Source: Gambelia wislizenii (lineage: Eukaryota; Chordata; Lepidosauria; Squamata; Crotaphytidae). From it: 64,000 bases of DNA. Every line of letters starts with the position of its first letter. Positions within the stretch are counted from its first letter, which is position 1. The notes beneath the pieces were generated by a model. The model saw only the letters and a list, made by a program, of their open reading frames with translations, was not told where the DNA came from and made no database searches. Below are positions 33,430 through 47,078 of this stretch, piece after piece. The position numbers and the translations under genes were made by a program. The DNA lies in the NCBI GenBank assembly GCA_030847615.1, contig JAUMIR010000001.1:178207001-178271000 (forward strand), read 5' to 3'.

Positions 33430-36400
33430 CTGCCAGTTAAGAGATCATGTTGAATTGCAATACCTCTGGTACTGTGCTCCAGGTGCTCTGTCAGTCTCTC
33501 TTTGTCATACACATGGATTCCCTCCTCTTTAATTTTTCTAAAATACAATCAATATTGCAGAGAAGCATTCCTGATTTGAAAATATTTTTTCACCTCTCTT
33601 CAATTCTGATATTTTGTTTCTTTTTGAGATTTGCACAAGCCTTATGTTTTAAGGCTTAGCTATTACTGGTTTATTTTCTCTCCGCCCCCTTCCCTTTGAT
33701 TTACTGATCCTCTGTGTGCCATGGCTGCATAGTGCTCTAGGAAAGAAACTGTAACTTGTAGAGGACAAACATTTACTATCTACTTACATTGAGAGAGAGA
33801 GATATCCTAGGCAAATTTATACAGGATTGGAGCCTTAGACACCCTAAAAGGCAATTGGAATGCATTTTATTTCTTTATGACAATCATGTTTTTCCCAACT
33901 ATATTTTTCTTAACATTCCATTGATCTCCTGGAGTTGAAAGTTCTGCATGTTATTTTCCCTAGCCCATTTTTATTCTAAGAACAACCCTGTGAATTACGT
34001 TGGACTAAGGAGCCACAATTGGCTCAGCTCAAGGTGATCACATTAATGTTACTTTTTGTTTGAAATTTGACCTGATCTATAATGTGCATTGGGCAGAGGT
34101 GATGGGTATGAACACAGAGTTCAAACAGTACATCTGAGAGAAAGCTGTAGTTTGAGTACACCTGAGAAAGGTATTTTGATTTTAGAATGATATACTGTAT
34201 TTATTGTTAATCATGCTGTGTCATGTACATGCACACACAGAGACTACTGTATTTACTGGTCCGGTTTTTCTTTCCCTTTTTCCAGGCTTTCCTGAACTCA
34301 GACATAAATTTATTTTTTTTTAATTTTTTTTTTATTTTACATTCCAGGCTTTCTTTACTTAAAAAGAGTAGTGTGTTTTCCTTCTCGTTAATAATGTTTG
34401 CCTTCTTGTTGCCTGGCCACATCCTTTTGACTACACTCTGCCACATGTATCGTGGTTTTCATCTGTGAAATGTTGGAGAGTATGCAAACCAAAGTAATAC
34501 AGATAAAGGTTAAATGTCTGCTTACTCTTCACCACACTCTCTTTCCTCAGCAGAATATCTCTGAGCTTAGCCTTTTCTTTTCTTGTGGCCATACAGTCTT
34601 CAAAACAAAGGGCTGGACTGCAGTCACCCACTGTTTTTATTTGCTAGGAACTAGCCGACATACTATACGCTATTAAAAAACTCCCCCCAAAATGCCCGGC
34701 AGATCTCACAACAACCCTGTAAGGTAGGCCTCTGGATTTAAATCCGTCTTCCCCTTCTCAGCACTCCACACTTTTCCTGGAATTGCTTAGGGTGACACGC
34801 TCTGTTGCCGCTGCAGCCAGTTGGTTGGGACCCAGCAGTGGGAATAGAAATGATATTACTGTGTAGACCTAAATCATAAGTGGAAATTGTGCAGCCCTGA
34901 GATATTGGCGAACTGGAAAAGCCTGCAGCCTTAGTAACTATAACCAAGACTGTAGCACATTGTTTGGTCACTCCCAGTACACAGATTGGCCATGCGTGGC
35001 AGGAGTGGATTGTGAGGTGAAGAGGGAATTTGCATGTGGGTAGTGATTGGCATGTGGGTGGTGGTTGGCTGAGGGAGTGACAGGAGCAGCCAATCAGCAC
35101 ACTGAAAAAGGCAACATATTTAAACCCATCGTAATACCCAAGAAGCAACATACCTACATACCTAAGGCCATTCTGCATATCCAAGAGTTTTATACTGTAT
35201 ATATAGATGCCTCTGGAGCTCACACAGAAGTAGAGGCTAGTGCTTGACTTTGCAGCATGCCAGTCAACCAGGGTTTTTTAAAATTAAAATCGGGGCAGTT
35301 AGACTGGCTGGCGGTAAGAGAGGTGTCTTTGTTACCTACAAGCAAAGTCCAGTTTGGGGAAAAGTTACACAGCAAAGTCCAGTTTGGGGCAAAAGGGCAA
35401 CCAACACTTTTCAAAAATATAATAAAATAAATACATGTTAAATGGATGCAGGAAGGATTAGACACATGGCACCATTTCATCTGTTCCTCTCCCATTATAA
35501 TAATTATTACTATAATCTAAATGGCTTCAGCTTCTTTTGGTTTTAAGTAAGATGGGTCACATTTTATGGTCAACTGAGACTGCCTGCTATCTTTAGGATA
35601 CATCTTTCCCCCACCCCCATTCCCCTGGTCCTTTTTTTGCTCTTTGTGGTTTCCTGTTTAGATTCCGATCAACATTTTTTATCTGTCTAAACAATCCTCT
35701 TACCACCAAAGGACCATTGCCAAATTATGTCTTTTATTTTGTAAAGCCAGCATGAAGAGATTAATATTTTACTTCTAATAGTCTAGCTGCTCTGTGTTCA
35801 GTTTGATAGCTTCAGCAAACAGTGATGTTGATCTTTAAAGTTGGTCACTGAAGCTCTTTTTTGCTGAAGCTCTCAGAATACAGCTGTGAAGCTTTAAAAA
35901 CAACAAAATATTGGTACTTCATTTCCATCCATGCAAATTCCACCTGGAAAGAGAAGTCTCAAAATGCCTTTGCTTCATTTTGTCAGAATATAGTCCGTAA
36001 GGAGCCCTCAAGAGGCTTTTAAAATCATTATTTTCTTCCTTTTTTGAGATGGAATACAATAGGAAACGGCATGATAAAGATCAAGTCTCTTTAGCATACT
36101 TACAGTATAATTGCCTTTGTGCCAATTTGACTGGTATGACAGACAGCTATGACTTAGGACAAAGAATCCTTGGGGATCCTTGTTTGGGAAGACACTGAAC
36201 ACTAGAAATCCTGATTTCTACCAGGTTTATACTCTTCTTACTTCACTGAACCAGAATTGCAGAGCAAGAAAATGTTATGGTTTTAGCTACCTATGGTTCT
36301 TGAGTTTGCAGGTAAAAAATTTGAACCAAACCATGCTGCCTTTTCATCAAGATTACTGTCACACTTGCAATCCATGGAAAGATTATCTCCAACATTGTCT
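33430..36400. other. Gene-free stretch
   Basis: No gene recognised. At 34385-34490 there is a further short match to the 33060/36410 repeat (TTCATCTGTGAAATGTTGGA). At 34990-35215 a CCAAT-like AGCCAATCAGC is followed by ATATTTAAA and TATATATAG, resembling a promoter or LTR U3 but without supporting structure. A 161-codon minus frame at 34738-35223 has no similarity I recognise and is probably chance. Confidence 0.4.
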
Positions 36401-36409
36401 AATAATAAA

Positions 36410-36790
36410 GGACGTTCCTTACAGTTGTATGATCTCCAGCATTTCACAGATTGAAACTGGGATTTGTGCAGCCAAGCAACAGCAGAGTGTAATCAATAAG
36501 GCAAAAGTTATTAATGAGGAAGAACACACAAGCTAGGAGAGGCTGCAGCAGTTTGCTTTTGCCTGGGCCTACTGGGAAGGGCAAGATTCCACCTCCACCT
36601 CTACTCCTCCCTGTGCTGAGTTAACCTACTTTTGCACTTTTGAACTCAGCTTGCAGCAGTTGAAGCAGCTGAGGATGAAGGGGGCAAGCAGGAAGAGGAG
36701 AGACAAACTGGGACATTCTAAAAGCTGCTGAAAAAGTGGGACAGCAGAGGATTAATCAGGCCTATCATTGCCAAATCGGGACAGTTGGAG
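36410..36790. repeat. Dispersed repeat, inverted partner of 33060-33360
   Basis: TTCACAGATTGAAACTGGG, TTTGCCTGGGCCTACTGGGA, ACTGGGACATTCTAAAAGC, CAGCAGAGGATTAATCAGG follow in order; each is the inverse of a phrase in 33060-33360 or 34385-34490. This copy is longer and less eroded. Confidence 0.55.
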
Positions 36791-37399
36791 TGTATGCAGT
36801 TCCGCATTTACTAAGCCATTCTGGGCCACTGAGACAGAACAAGATGCATTACCATTGGTTAAGAACATTATAGTGATTTCTATCCTTAGTGAGTTGGCCT
36901 AAACTTTAGGATAAGAACTATACATATATATTGCACGCAAAGCACACCAGTATAAACAGTTGAAACCTTGGAAACCAAGCTTTAAAGTTAACATTTCAAG
37001 TATTTTAAAAATGTGTATTATTGCATAGTACTGTTTATTAGCGTGATTTAACAAAACAGAAATATTTGAATGTTATGGGTTTAAAAACAATTTTTTTGAA
37101 TGGTATGGTAAGAGATTGTCTTTTTCAGCCGCTCTGGAAAACAAGTAAGCTGTACTCAAGATGGTAGTTGTAAAATGCAGAGGATGAAGTGGATGGATGA
37201 TGTTAGATTCTGTCTACTACCACTCCCAGCATTCCTCACCATGGCTGTGCTGGCTAGGGTTGCTTGGGAGTTGCTACCCAACAGCATTGGGAGTGCCACT
37301 TGATTCCCACCTCTGCTCTAAGCTGACTCCATAAGGTGCTAGAGTTTAGAACATTCGCTTAGAACATTAGGGGGTTGTCTAGATGGTGCAAATAATTAT

Positions 37400-37870
37400 C
37401 ACAGAATTAGCTGAGAATACCAGAGAACTGCTGAGAATTGTCAGTAATGTGTATCCCTGAGAGCTTGGGCCCCCTTAGAGGTACACATTCCATGGGAAGA
37501 TAATTGCTCTGCATCTCCCACCCCTCCTTCCCCCTCAGAGGTAATAAATACCAGAGGCCTATAAATGCCACATGGTGACCCACCATTATATGAGGGAAGA
37601 TGGGCACATACAAGATAGATCAATGTCAATGGACCCCTCCCCTGAATAGCAGGGATTGGCTCAAACAAATGCCTGGTTTCAGACTCATAGCTACCTATAA
37701 AAGGTAGGGTTGTTTTATAGTTCTTGGTCCCTAATCTGGCACCCCAAGCGCGCTTGGTTGTATTCTTGTAGTAAAAGTTTCCTGATTCAAGAAACTCTCC
37801 TGTCTTTGTCTGTCTGTTCAAAGCCGAGGTTGTTCATCTTAATGGGAGAGTGAGGTGACATCCCCGTGAA
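37400..37870 (+). repeat. Possible solo LTR of an endogenous retroelement
   Basis: The plus strand has GGGATTGGCTCA (reversed CCAAT) at about 37651, a clear TATA box ACCTATAAAAGG at 37694, and 60-120 bases later CTTGTAGTAAAAGTTTCCTG and CTCCTGTCTTTGTCTGTCTG, in the order U3-R-U5. No partner LTR, primer-binding site or gag/pol remnant is adjacent. The termini are not defined. The call rests on promoter-like layout only. Confidence 0.35.
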
Positions 37871-38074
37871 GTATTTCCTCCTATCTAGATCCACCCCAGA
37901 TGTTTCTGTACTGCTCTTGCATCCAGTGGTATTTCTCTTCTGAGTACAAAGACATCAGTCCACACAATCTTCTGAGTTAAACTATCCAAGCACTGGTTGC
38001 TCTAATTTTCTTTTCTCAGGATTGTAGATGTGTGGTTCTTGAAGTGTATACACAGAACAATTGTTGTTCTACCT

Positions 38075-38593
38075 CAGGAGTGGGCAAAATGTGGTCTGAG
38101 GGACACATCCAGCTCCCAGGGTCATTTTTGTGGCACCACCAAGGAGCTAAATTTTTTGCATTTTTTTTTTTGCAAAAACATTTTTTTTTTGCTCCAACAT
38201 GACCTCTAGAGGTGTGGAGGGCATTTCCACCACATTTGAGGCTCCCTGGACCCCTCAGAGGTAAAACTAATTTTTTCAATTTTTTTTGCAAATGCCCTGT
38301 AGGTTGTGGGGCATTTCCACCACATTTTGAGTCCACCCTGGGCCAATTAAGGTCCAGGAGAGACCTTTTTAGAAACAGCTCACTTCCTGTTATTTTTTTT
38401 AAAGGCTTCTCCTATGCCTAAAATAGCCCATAAAGCCCCCCAAACATAGTGGAAAATGCACCCCTTGTCCCCTAGTAGGCATTTGGAGATAGAAAAATTA
38501 TTTTTAATTTTAAATTTTTTTGCTGGGAGGGAGCAGCTGCAATCCTCCAAGGTTTACTGAGGTCTAATGCAGCCCCCTACCCTTCCACCCCTG
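38075..38593. mobile_element. Non-autonomous hAT element
   Basis: The left end CAGGAGTGGGCAAAATGTGG and the inverted right end (CAGGGGTGGAAGGGTAG) are similar, and the flanks TTCTACCT and CTCTGCCT agree at six of eight positions, fitting a decayed 8-bp hAT duplication. Internally TGGAGGGCATTTCCACCACA and TGGGGCATTTCCACCACA form a direct repeat. Poly-T runs are abundant. No transposase. Confidence 0.6.
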
Positions 38594-39699
38594 CTCTGCC
38601 TACATACTGTAGATAGCATCCTGCATGTCTGCACTCAGTTTCATAAAAAAGATTTCAAGATCTGCAGGTGATATTCTTTAATGTAAATTCAGCCAGTTAC
38701 AATGCTCTTACGGGTGACTATCTTTCTCAGATATACACTGGATTTAGAATGGTGCGATCCAGACTGCCAGCAATCTGGGGACAGCTCTGACTCAGAATCT
38801 CCCTAACTTTGGATACTCTGGATACTGAGGAAAGTTATAATGGGAATGTGATAGCAGAGCATTGAGAACTTGTAAACATTGGATAGCTTTCCTTGATTGT
38901 CATGTGGTAGTTAAAAGAAAGTAGATACCAATTCACCACAGATTTCATGGAGCAGATTTTCTTTTGAAAAGCTGATCAATGCTCAATGAGTAATTGATAG
39001 ATTAATAAACATTCACTTCATATTCAATTAATAACAACAACATTCTAGGAGGATAGTCTCTACGAAGCAATTTCTTAGCATATGTTAACATAACATTTTG
39101 CAACAGGGTGTTTTTTTTGAGAGAGAAATAACATTTCAATAATATCCCTGACTCTTTTACTATTAAAAAAAGTCTATCAAAACAGCTTTGGTAACCTTTT
39201 CCTAATTTTTGCATTTCACAGCAGGGAGGAAAAAACCCTACAGTTCTGGTGATGCTTTGTCTTATCACATTTCCCCCTTTAATATCTTTATATTACCATT
39301 CTTAAGAGATTGCATTGGGAATCTATGTATTGTTTCAACCTTCTTATACCTTGTTTTTTTTCTCCTTCGTTTTCAGTTCTCGAGTACCAATGGCACTTTA
39401 TTGCTGCCTTTGTTTTCAGGTATGAAATATTCAAAGTACGTAGTAAGCTGACTGATAGATGAATCTCATCAAGATAGATGACAGATGAGACTTATCCATC
39501 TACCCACAGTTGTCTCTTCTGACTGGAAGTGGCTCTCCAAGATCTTGGTGGTTTTTCTTGTCACCCACAATCTGATCTCTTTGACTTGAGATACAAGGAT
39601 TGAACCTGGGGTCTTCTGAATGTGAAACATCTGCTCTACCACAAAGCTGTGGTCACCCCACCCCTAGCATAATGTACAGGTCAATGTGATGTCACAATA

Positions 39700-39929
39700 C
39701 AGTGGGCCCTTCCTATCTGCTGGGGTTTGGTTCCAGGACCCCTACCCCCACCCCCCGTGGATACCAAAACCCATTAATGTTCAGGTCCCATTATATACAA
39801 TTGCATAGTAAAATACTGTCCCTTATATAAATCAAGGATTGCTTTTTGGAATTTTTTTTAAGCAATATTTTCAAGCCATGGATGGTTGAATCCACGGATG
39901 CAGAATCTGTGGATACGGAGGGCTGACTG
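39700..39929. mobile_element. Tigger-like MITE
   Basis: It starts CAGTGGGCCCTTCCTATCTG and ends GGATACGGAGGGCTGACTG, with TA on both sides (39698-39699 and 39930-39931). The interior has GGTTTGGTTCCAGGACCCC and GGTTGAATCCACGGATGC. Same superfamily as 2425, 48538 and 51464 but a separate subfamily. Confidence 0.75.
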
Positions 39930-40120
39930 TATTTAGTGAATCTATGCATCTTTTGAATGTTAAAAAAAAAAGCCCCACATTTCTTCGACACAGTATTTCA
40001 TATCTCCTTGTTATTTTCTTCTCCCCATCCTTAGTTTCTCAGCCAGCAGGGTGTGCTAGAAGTTAGTTAGTTGATACATCTCATTGGAAATCAATCACAA
40101 AGCATTTTGAAACAAAATCC

Positions 40121-40233
40121 AAAATCCACAAAAGAGTGATACTTTTATTGACCAACCAAAATCCACAAAACACTTCATGCAAACATTGTGGATTTTGGTC
40201 AGCCAATAAAGGCATCACTCTTTTGTGTATTTT
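40121..40233. repeat. Foldback repeat, ~45-bp arms
   Basis: AAAATCCACAAAAGAGTGAT followed by ACTTTTATTGACCAACC and AAAATCCAC is mirrored by GTGGATTTTGGTCAGCC, AATAAAGGCATCACTC and TTTTGTGTATTTT. The loop is about 20 bases. Confidence 0.6.
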
Positions 40234-43200
40234 GTACTTTGTTTTGTTTTGCTATATGCCCAATACAGCTACCCCTGATATGTTTCCTGGATTTGAGGAA
40301 ATCAGTTTGAGTGTGACTTCACTTAAGGAGTCTGTTCTGAAGAAAAACTGTAGAACACATAAATGTTGTGTGCGTGTGTGTGTGGGGAATCCCTTCTTAT
40401 TCAAGTGACTATAACCCCAAGGAAGCTATTAACAACACACTGTGAAGGTATAGTTTTTAATGTCTGCTTTGCTTACTTTAATTCTAAGAAATCACCCACT
40501 GGATCCCACACTGTTTCATGGCTGAAATCCCTAATTTTTTAAAAAAAGAGAGGTTAAAAATTATTGACCAAAGTGAAGTAATTGGTTTAGCCACTTTATT
40601 ATGAATGATGACTTGAAATGTGTTAACTCATTACACTTGACCTCTTTTAGTAGATCCTGTAGTGGCTGTTACCAAGTTCGTTAACCATGTTTTTGTAACT
40701 CTTCTAATATACATATTTTTGAGCAGTGGTGCTCCAGCATAATTCCCAAGGGTTCTCCAAGAAAGGAAGTGGAGAATGTTCTTTTCAAAAGCATGAAGTG
40801 GGAAAATGTGAAAAACTATTTATAGTAGCACTTAAGCTGTGGAGATCCCAGACATTATGTGTCTATTTATAGGAATGCTTTTGGTGAAAAAGATGGAGCT
40901 GTGCTTGTTTCTGTGCTTTTGTCAGTCAATTACAAATTATAAACTTCTTTTAGGAAGATCTTAAGACAGTCATATGGAAATGAAGAAAAATAACTCAGGG
41001 AAAAAAATCAGTTAGTGAGCATAGAGTTAAAGGAGCCTAGCTCACACCACAAAGCAGCAATATAACACAAATACAAAACCACTACCAGATGTCTGAAGCC
41101 AAGGGATTCCATACAGGTGGTTGGACAGGAAGCCTGCACACATATTCCAGCTGTGTACAATATGTGACTGAGGCTGTACGTATGTACACCTGATTCTGGG
41201 GCTCTTACCAGTTCAATAAGGTGGTGATGGGGTCACGGGAAATGGATGTATTTCCCATGCCCTAGATGTCAAAACAGCAGTGTTGGAGCTGCTGTTCTGT
41301 AATTTCATTCGGTAGTGCTGCTTTAATCTCCAAGGATTCAGGGCCCGTGATACAGATCCTTCTCAAGCAATCATCTTCTTTCCTGGATCCAGGTAGGAAA
41401 GATATGCATGTTTGCATCACTCATTTGATGCTATACTATCAAACCTTGCAATGATGCTGTGGGTTGAAACACAGAATGTTGGCCACTGTTCTAACATCTA
41501 ACTTGGTTAGGGTCTCATACTAAGGCTGAGGAGACCTGAGGTCAAATTCCCATGATATTCAACCATGGGTAATAATGGACCCCTCATTAACTCTCAGCTG
41601 ACCCAGAACTTGAACATAATTTATTGAAAATTAATCTGCTACTATTAATTTGTTAAATTTTGAAAACAGTGATTTTAAAAAGTTATTGAAATTCTTAAAT
41701 ACTGTTAATGGGCTGACAAACAATTATCATTTTGCATTATTTTAATACACTGGTTCTAAGGTTAATTTGGAGTTTAGTGGTCTTTTTATTAATTTTAATT
41801 GCTTTTAAAAATAAAATGATAATGTTATTGATAATTACTGTAACATAAGTTTAATTTCTGCCTTCTGTACGTGACTTCACTGCCACAGATCTCATATTGC
41901 CACCATAATGTTTTAGTAGAGTTGAGTAATTCACAGGTTGCCATTCATTGAGTGCTGAGAAAAGAAGCAATACTCTGGGTGTAAGGTAGCATTCCTTTGG
42001 CTTATTTCTGTGGACCAACACAGAAAAATAACCACTAGTGCTCTTCCCCTTACTACGAGCTACATAATTAAGGGACCAAAGAACACCAGATCAGTTCTAA
42101 GAAAGATTTCCTTCCAAGAGTCCAAGGGATTTCTTTCTGTCACCCAGCATTCTGGATTTTACAGGGGGATATTAAAATGCATACAACACCATTACATTTA
42201 TAACAAGACTTTAAATAAGATATGGAATTTACTGGGAACAGAACAACATCATTGCTTCCCAGACCAGCTTTTGTGTAATTGGATGTGAGTTGCCTGGGTA
42301 ATGTCAGAGAAAATATAAATCCTCTGCCACAAAGTTGCAGCATTCTGCCCTCCAGCTCGGCAATTGATTTTTGTGTATAATTAAAAGATGTTGCAAGGGG
42401 GAGCAGTGGGGAAGGGGTGCCTATATGCGATGGTAGGTGTGCACAGCCACTGTTGATGTAACGTTTCCCTCCTTGTCACTGTGCATGAGTGCCATGAACT
42501 ATGCAGTGACCTGCCAACATTAGGCATAGCATAATTTGTTCTCAATGCTTATGATCTGACCCTGCAGTTGTCAGTTTCTTTAAAGAGCTGGAGCCTAATT
42601 TGCCACATAGGATCAACATCCTGAAACCCATCCTGGAGTCCATTGTCCAGGGTTGGCATAAAGAGTCAGCATCACCAGATCTCTCACCATATATCTTACC
42701 ATTAGCTGCCAACCCCCAGACCTCCTGCTTGTCCTCTTGCCATTGCTCCTGTGATGAGCATATAGAAAAGCAAATGAGATGAGAGCCTGAAAGAAACCAA
42801 TCCCAGAGCAGGAGACTGAAATGGGAGGTGTTTGAAAACATGCATGACAGTTAGAGTTGTCAGGTGGTTGACTGGTGCTGAAGGCTCTGGGCATGTGTGG
42901 ATGTATACAGTGGAGTCTGAGTGGAGGCCTGTATGCTTTATGAGTGTGATTTGAATCCTGGAGTACTGTGTGTAGAGGTTGGAAGACTGAATGTGAAGGT
43001 TGAGTGAAGAAAGAGTGAATGAGTCTGGGTGATGAGGGAAGGTATTAGAATAACCAAAGTCAAATCAGTGTGCTATGATATTTATGATTGGTTATTATCA
43101 AGTGACAGACTGTCCAGATAGTACAACATTATAAGCACAAGATTTCTTAATTGATATTCCATCTTTATTCCTTTGTTGTTTTGTTCAAATCCAGACTCTT

Positions 43201-43509
43201 GGTGATTCATTCAACATCTAGATAGTTGGCGGCATGTTTACCAGAATAACACCAAACAGTTCCACACATATTTGGTTAAAAAGATTCATTCCTCATTCAA
43301 GGAAAAGGGACAGGGTGAATCTGAAGGTAGGGTGATAGGAACAGAGGGTAGAGGCAGCCATTCTGAACATTTAAGAAAGTGGGCTATCGCTTTTGAGGTT
43401 GCCCTCGGGGTTCATGTCACCAGAATAATAAAGGAAAGTAGTGGCAGTGTCATAGCCCCCTTCATGGTCTCCCTCTTCTCAAGAAGAAATGTGCAAGTGA
43501 CAGGAGTAG
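40234..43509. other. Gene-free stretch
   Basis: AT-rich DNA with no gene or assignable repeat. A short TG run is at 40370-40385. The open frames near 42000-42900 on both strands show no similarity I recognise. Confidence 0.45.
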
Positions 43510-43622
43510 CCTAAATCCTGTTGCTAGACCCAACTAGAGTTAGACTACCAAATGATAAATTATGTGTATCCCATTGCTTCCACAGGTCTAATCTAGTTCA
43601 GACTAGTAATTGGATTTAGATT
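43510..43622. repeat. Small foldback repeat
   Basis: TAAATCCTGTTGCTAGACCC and AACTAGAG at the left are mirrored by TCTAGTTCAGACTAGTAATT and GGATTTA at the right. Related text (AAATCCAATTGCTAGTCCTA) is at about 16145-16245. Confidence 0.5.
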
Positions 43623-44349
43623 AGTGTTAGCTCATTTGCCTGTTCTTTCTTTCTTGATGGCATTGGGGCCAGATAATGTACCAAATAATTGGTAAAATTA
43701 TTTTTTAGATTACAATTCTCAGAATCACCTAAGAGCCCACGTTCAAGTTGGCTGAGAAATAACTTTATCAGGGTGTAGAAACAGAAAGGGAGATACAGGA
43801 ACAGTGAGTAGGCAATGAGTGGCAATCATATCCCAGACCAACAGTGAATATTCTACATTGCTTCTTTCACTTTTCCCATCTACCTGCTTTTCCCTTCTCC
43901 CATTTTAAACTTCTTCTTTACAAAAGAATACAAATATGTCATCTTATGCTGTTAGTGTTTCTCACCTTATTTTGGAACTGGAATAGTCCTATTATCTTTT
44001 CATTTCTCCATCCTGGTCTGTAGATATTTCTTAGTAGTTGTGGTTCCTGATTAAAGGTTAAGGCCACAAATAGACTAAGGTGCTGATATCAAAATCCTGC
44101 AAAACTCCCCCCCTGGAATAAATTGGTGGCAATAGGAGGAAGGTGTGATATCTTGCTCCACATTGTTGTTGTTGTGAATATACAAGTGAGTATTTTGATC
44201 AGAGGCTGGCATGAAGAACCTTGGAAACTCCCAGGACTTGTTTATACCTTCCATACCATGTGGTTCATAACTGAACACTTCAAGATTATGAAGACTCATC
44301 TCTTAAAGACATCAGTATGGTTATTTATTATTTTTGCAGCACCATCAAT

Positions 44350-45518
44350 ACGCATGGCTCTTTGGAAAGAACAAAAGAGGTCTGTGGATGTAGTGTATCT
44401 TGATTTCAATAAGGCTTTTGACAAGTCCCCCATGATATTCTTGTAAAAAAGTTAGTAACCTGTGGGCTAGACAAGGCAACTGTTAGGTGGATTTGTAATT
44501 GGTTGACTGACCAAACCCCTAGGGTGGTCACCAATGGCTCCTCTTCATCCCGGAGAGAAGTGACTAGTGGATGCCACAGGGTTCTGTTCTGGGCCCAGTG
44601 CTATTCAACATCTTTATCAATGACTTGGATGAGGGAATAGAGGGTATGCTTATTGAGTTTGCAGATGACACCAAATTAGGAGGGGTAGCTACAACCCCAG
44701 ACGACAGGATCAGAATCCAAAATGACCTGAACAGATTAGAAAGCTGGGCCAAATACTAACAAAATGAATTTCAGCAGGGAGAAATGTAGGATACTACACT
44801 TGGGCAGTAAAAATGAAAAGCACAGATATAGGATGGGTGACACCTGGCTTGATGGCAGTACATGCGAAAGTGATCTAGGAGTCCTAGTGGACCACAAACT
44901 GAACATGAGTCAGCATTGTGATGCAGCAGCTAAAAAAGCCAATGCGATTCTAGACTGCTTTAATAGGAGTATAGTGTCTAGATCAAGAGAAGTAATGGTG
45001 CCACTCTATTCTGCTTTGGTCAGACCACACCTGGAATACTGTGTCCAGTTCTGGGCACCACAATTCAGGAAGGTTATTGAGAAGCTGGAACGTGTCCAGA
45101 CGAGGGTGACCAGGACGGTCTGGACACCATGCCCTATGAGGAGCGGCTTAGGGAGCTGGGCATGTTTAGTCTGGAGTAGGTTGAGAGGTGACATGATAGC
45201 CATGTTTAAATATTTGAAGGGATGTCATACTGAGGATGGAGCAAGCTTGTTTTCTGCGGCTCCAGAGACTAGGACACGGAACAATGGGTTCAAACTACAG
45301 GAAAAGAGATTCCACCTAAATATTAGGAAGAACTTCCTGACAGTAAGAGCTGTTCAGAAGTGGAATACGCTGCCTGGGAGTGTGTTGGAGTCTCCTTCTT
45401 TGGAGTTTTTAAACAGCGGCAGGATAGCTATCTGTCGAGAATGATTTGATTGTGTATTCCTGCATGGCAGGGGGGTGGACTGGATGGCCCTTGTGTTCTC
45501 TTCCAACTCTATGATTCC
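44350..45518 (+). mobile_element. CR1 LINE, 5'-truncated
   Basis: Frames read KRSVDVVYLDFNKAFDK (start of the reverse transcriptase palm), [90 protein letters not shown] and AMFKYLKGCHTEDGASLFSA. The 3' end has CAGGGGGGTGGACTGGATGG and CTTCCAACTCTATGATT. It reaches further 5' than the copy at 22036 and has several frame breaks. Confidence 0.92.
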
Positions 45519-47070
45519 CTACCAAAAGGAATTTTATAATCTAAAAAATTAACACAGAGGAGAGAAGAGAGGATGGCTAGAGATAATATGCACTTGCTCC
45601 TATTTCAGATAGCTGTAAAAGAATATGCACTTGTTTGAATTCCAGATATATCTAAAAGCAATCCTGTACAAACAACCTTAGCAAGAAGTTCCACTCTGTT
45701 CAATGGAATTTGTTCCGAGATACATGTACATAAAATTAAGCCTTAGGCTTGGTTGTAGTAAAGCGGGAAAACCAACTTTAGATGTCATTCTGAATCTCAC
45801 CCTGAGAACAAAAAAAACAACCAACCACTGGAATGGCTTGAATGTCTCATTAAACAAGCAGTTACTGGGGTAAATTTATTCTTTAAAGTGGCATAGCCTT
45901 GCAGCTAAGATGAGTCAGATAAACAAGTCCCTCTTTTCATATATGAGCATGCAGGGGTATATCAAGATATATATTTTATTAAGGGTGAAGAGACAAACAC
46001 TGGGGAGGCAGGGAGCTTGAGGGAGAGCAGAGGTAAGCATAAAAGAGATTTCTGAAAAAATATGTAATGATAGCATAAAGCAGTGCATATTTGGGTTGTC
46101 TTCTCACTTCTACTAAGTCCCAGTTGCCTGACAGTTGTGAGTTTATTTTTTTGAGGCAATTGTTTCTTGATCCAGCTGCATATTACTACTGTGTGCCAAT
46201 ACTTTTATCACTTATTGGGGGTCTATATATGGGGCATCAAATTTGAGTCTCCAGATACTCCTGTTATGCTTGGAATATTAATTGAATCCTCAGAGAAACT
46301 GAAACAATGTCAATTTATAAATGATTTTCTGAAAGCATTAAATTTGATGTAAATGAAGGTAGAACTGACTGAAATAAAGAATCATTGTCCAGTATAAGTT
46401 GATCAATGGAAAAATGCCCTACCCTCAGTATATAAAGTTTCTCTAGATTTAAAATTTTGTTAGGTGCAACAGAACCCAACGTTTCAAGCATTTTGGATGG
46501 ACACCACTGTAGGAAGAAACTGGCCCATTCAGCTAAATGCAGATGATGTAATGTTCTTAATATTTCCTTGTTCCATTGATGTGGGCAGGTCCTGTGATGG
46601 ATCCTTTTAGGTTGGATGTATCATGGAACATTAATTTTGCATCAGAAAGACCTTTGCTGTTTGTAGCAATCTATTTACATAACAAAAATTATTGAATGTA
46701 GGCTGTTTTATTTCTACTTCTGAATTCTAACTGTACAGTCGGTGGCACATGTAAAACATAAACATAATGAGTACCCAGCTTGTTGGGGGTAATTGGCTAA
46801 AAAAAAAAGAAGCAATCAAACAAAATCAATTTTAGAGGAAAGAAAAACAAGTGAAATAAATGATCACTGTTACTGGGTGATTAGGTTGCCAAGGTTATAT
46901 CTTTTTCAGGAAATAATTATCTCTCCTAAGCCCTGGTATTTCAACTCCCTGTTGCCTGGGCTAAGTAAGATCCTCCTTAGGTTTCCTGGGTCATGGAGAG
47001 CCTGGATACTCACCTCCAAGGGCAGCCAGAGGCTTTCACGTCAGTGGTGAGGTGAATCCTGTATTGGTGT
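45519..47070. other. Gene-free stretch
   Basis: No gene recognised. About 45660-45720 carries a trace of the ACACTTAC/AGTAAG palindromic repeat. At 46500-46560 a short frame reading QLNADDVM resembles a reverse transcriptase ADD box but is isolated. Confidence 0.4.
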
Positions 47071-47078
47071 AGGTTTTA

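Noticed and set aside
34738..35223. 161-codon minus frame
   Set aside because: No recognised domain, cysteine/serine-rich low-information text, and no splice or promoter context; likely chance.
42240..42310. Candidate MCPH1 terminal exon reading ITQKLVW ... SQ then stop on the minus strand
   Set aside because: Resemblance is limited to a few residues, phase and acceptor are poor, and a much better match with correct phase was found at 56594-56655.
46160..46640. LINE ORF2 remnant suggested by QLNADDVM
   Set aside because: A single short ADD-box-like phrase without neighbouring domain text is not enough.
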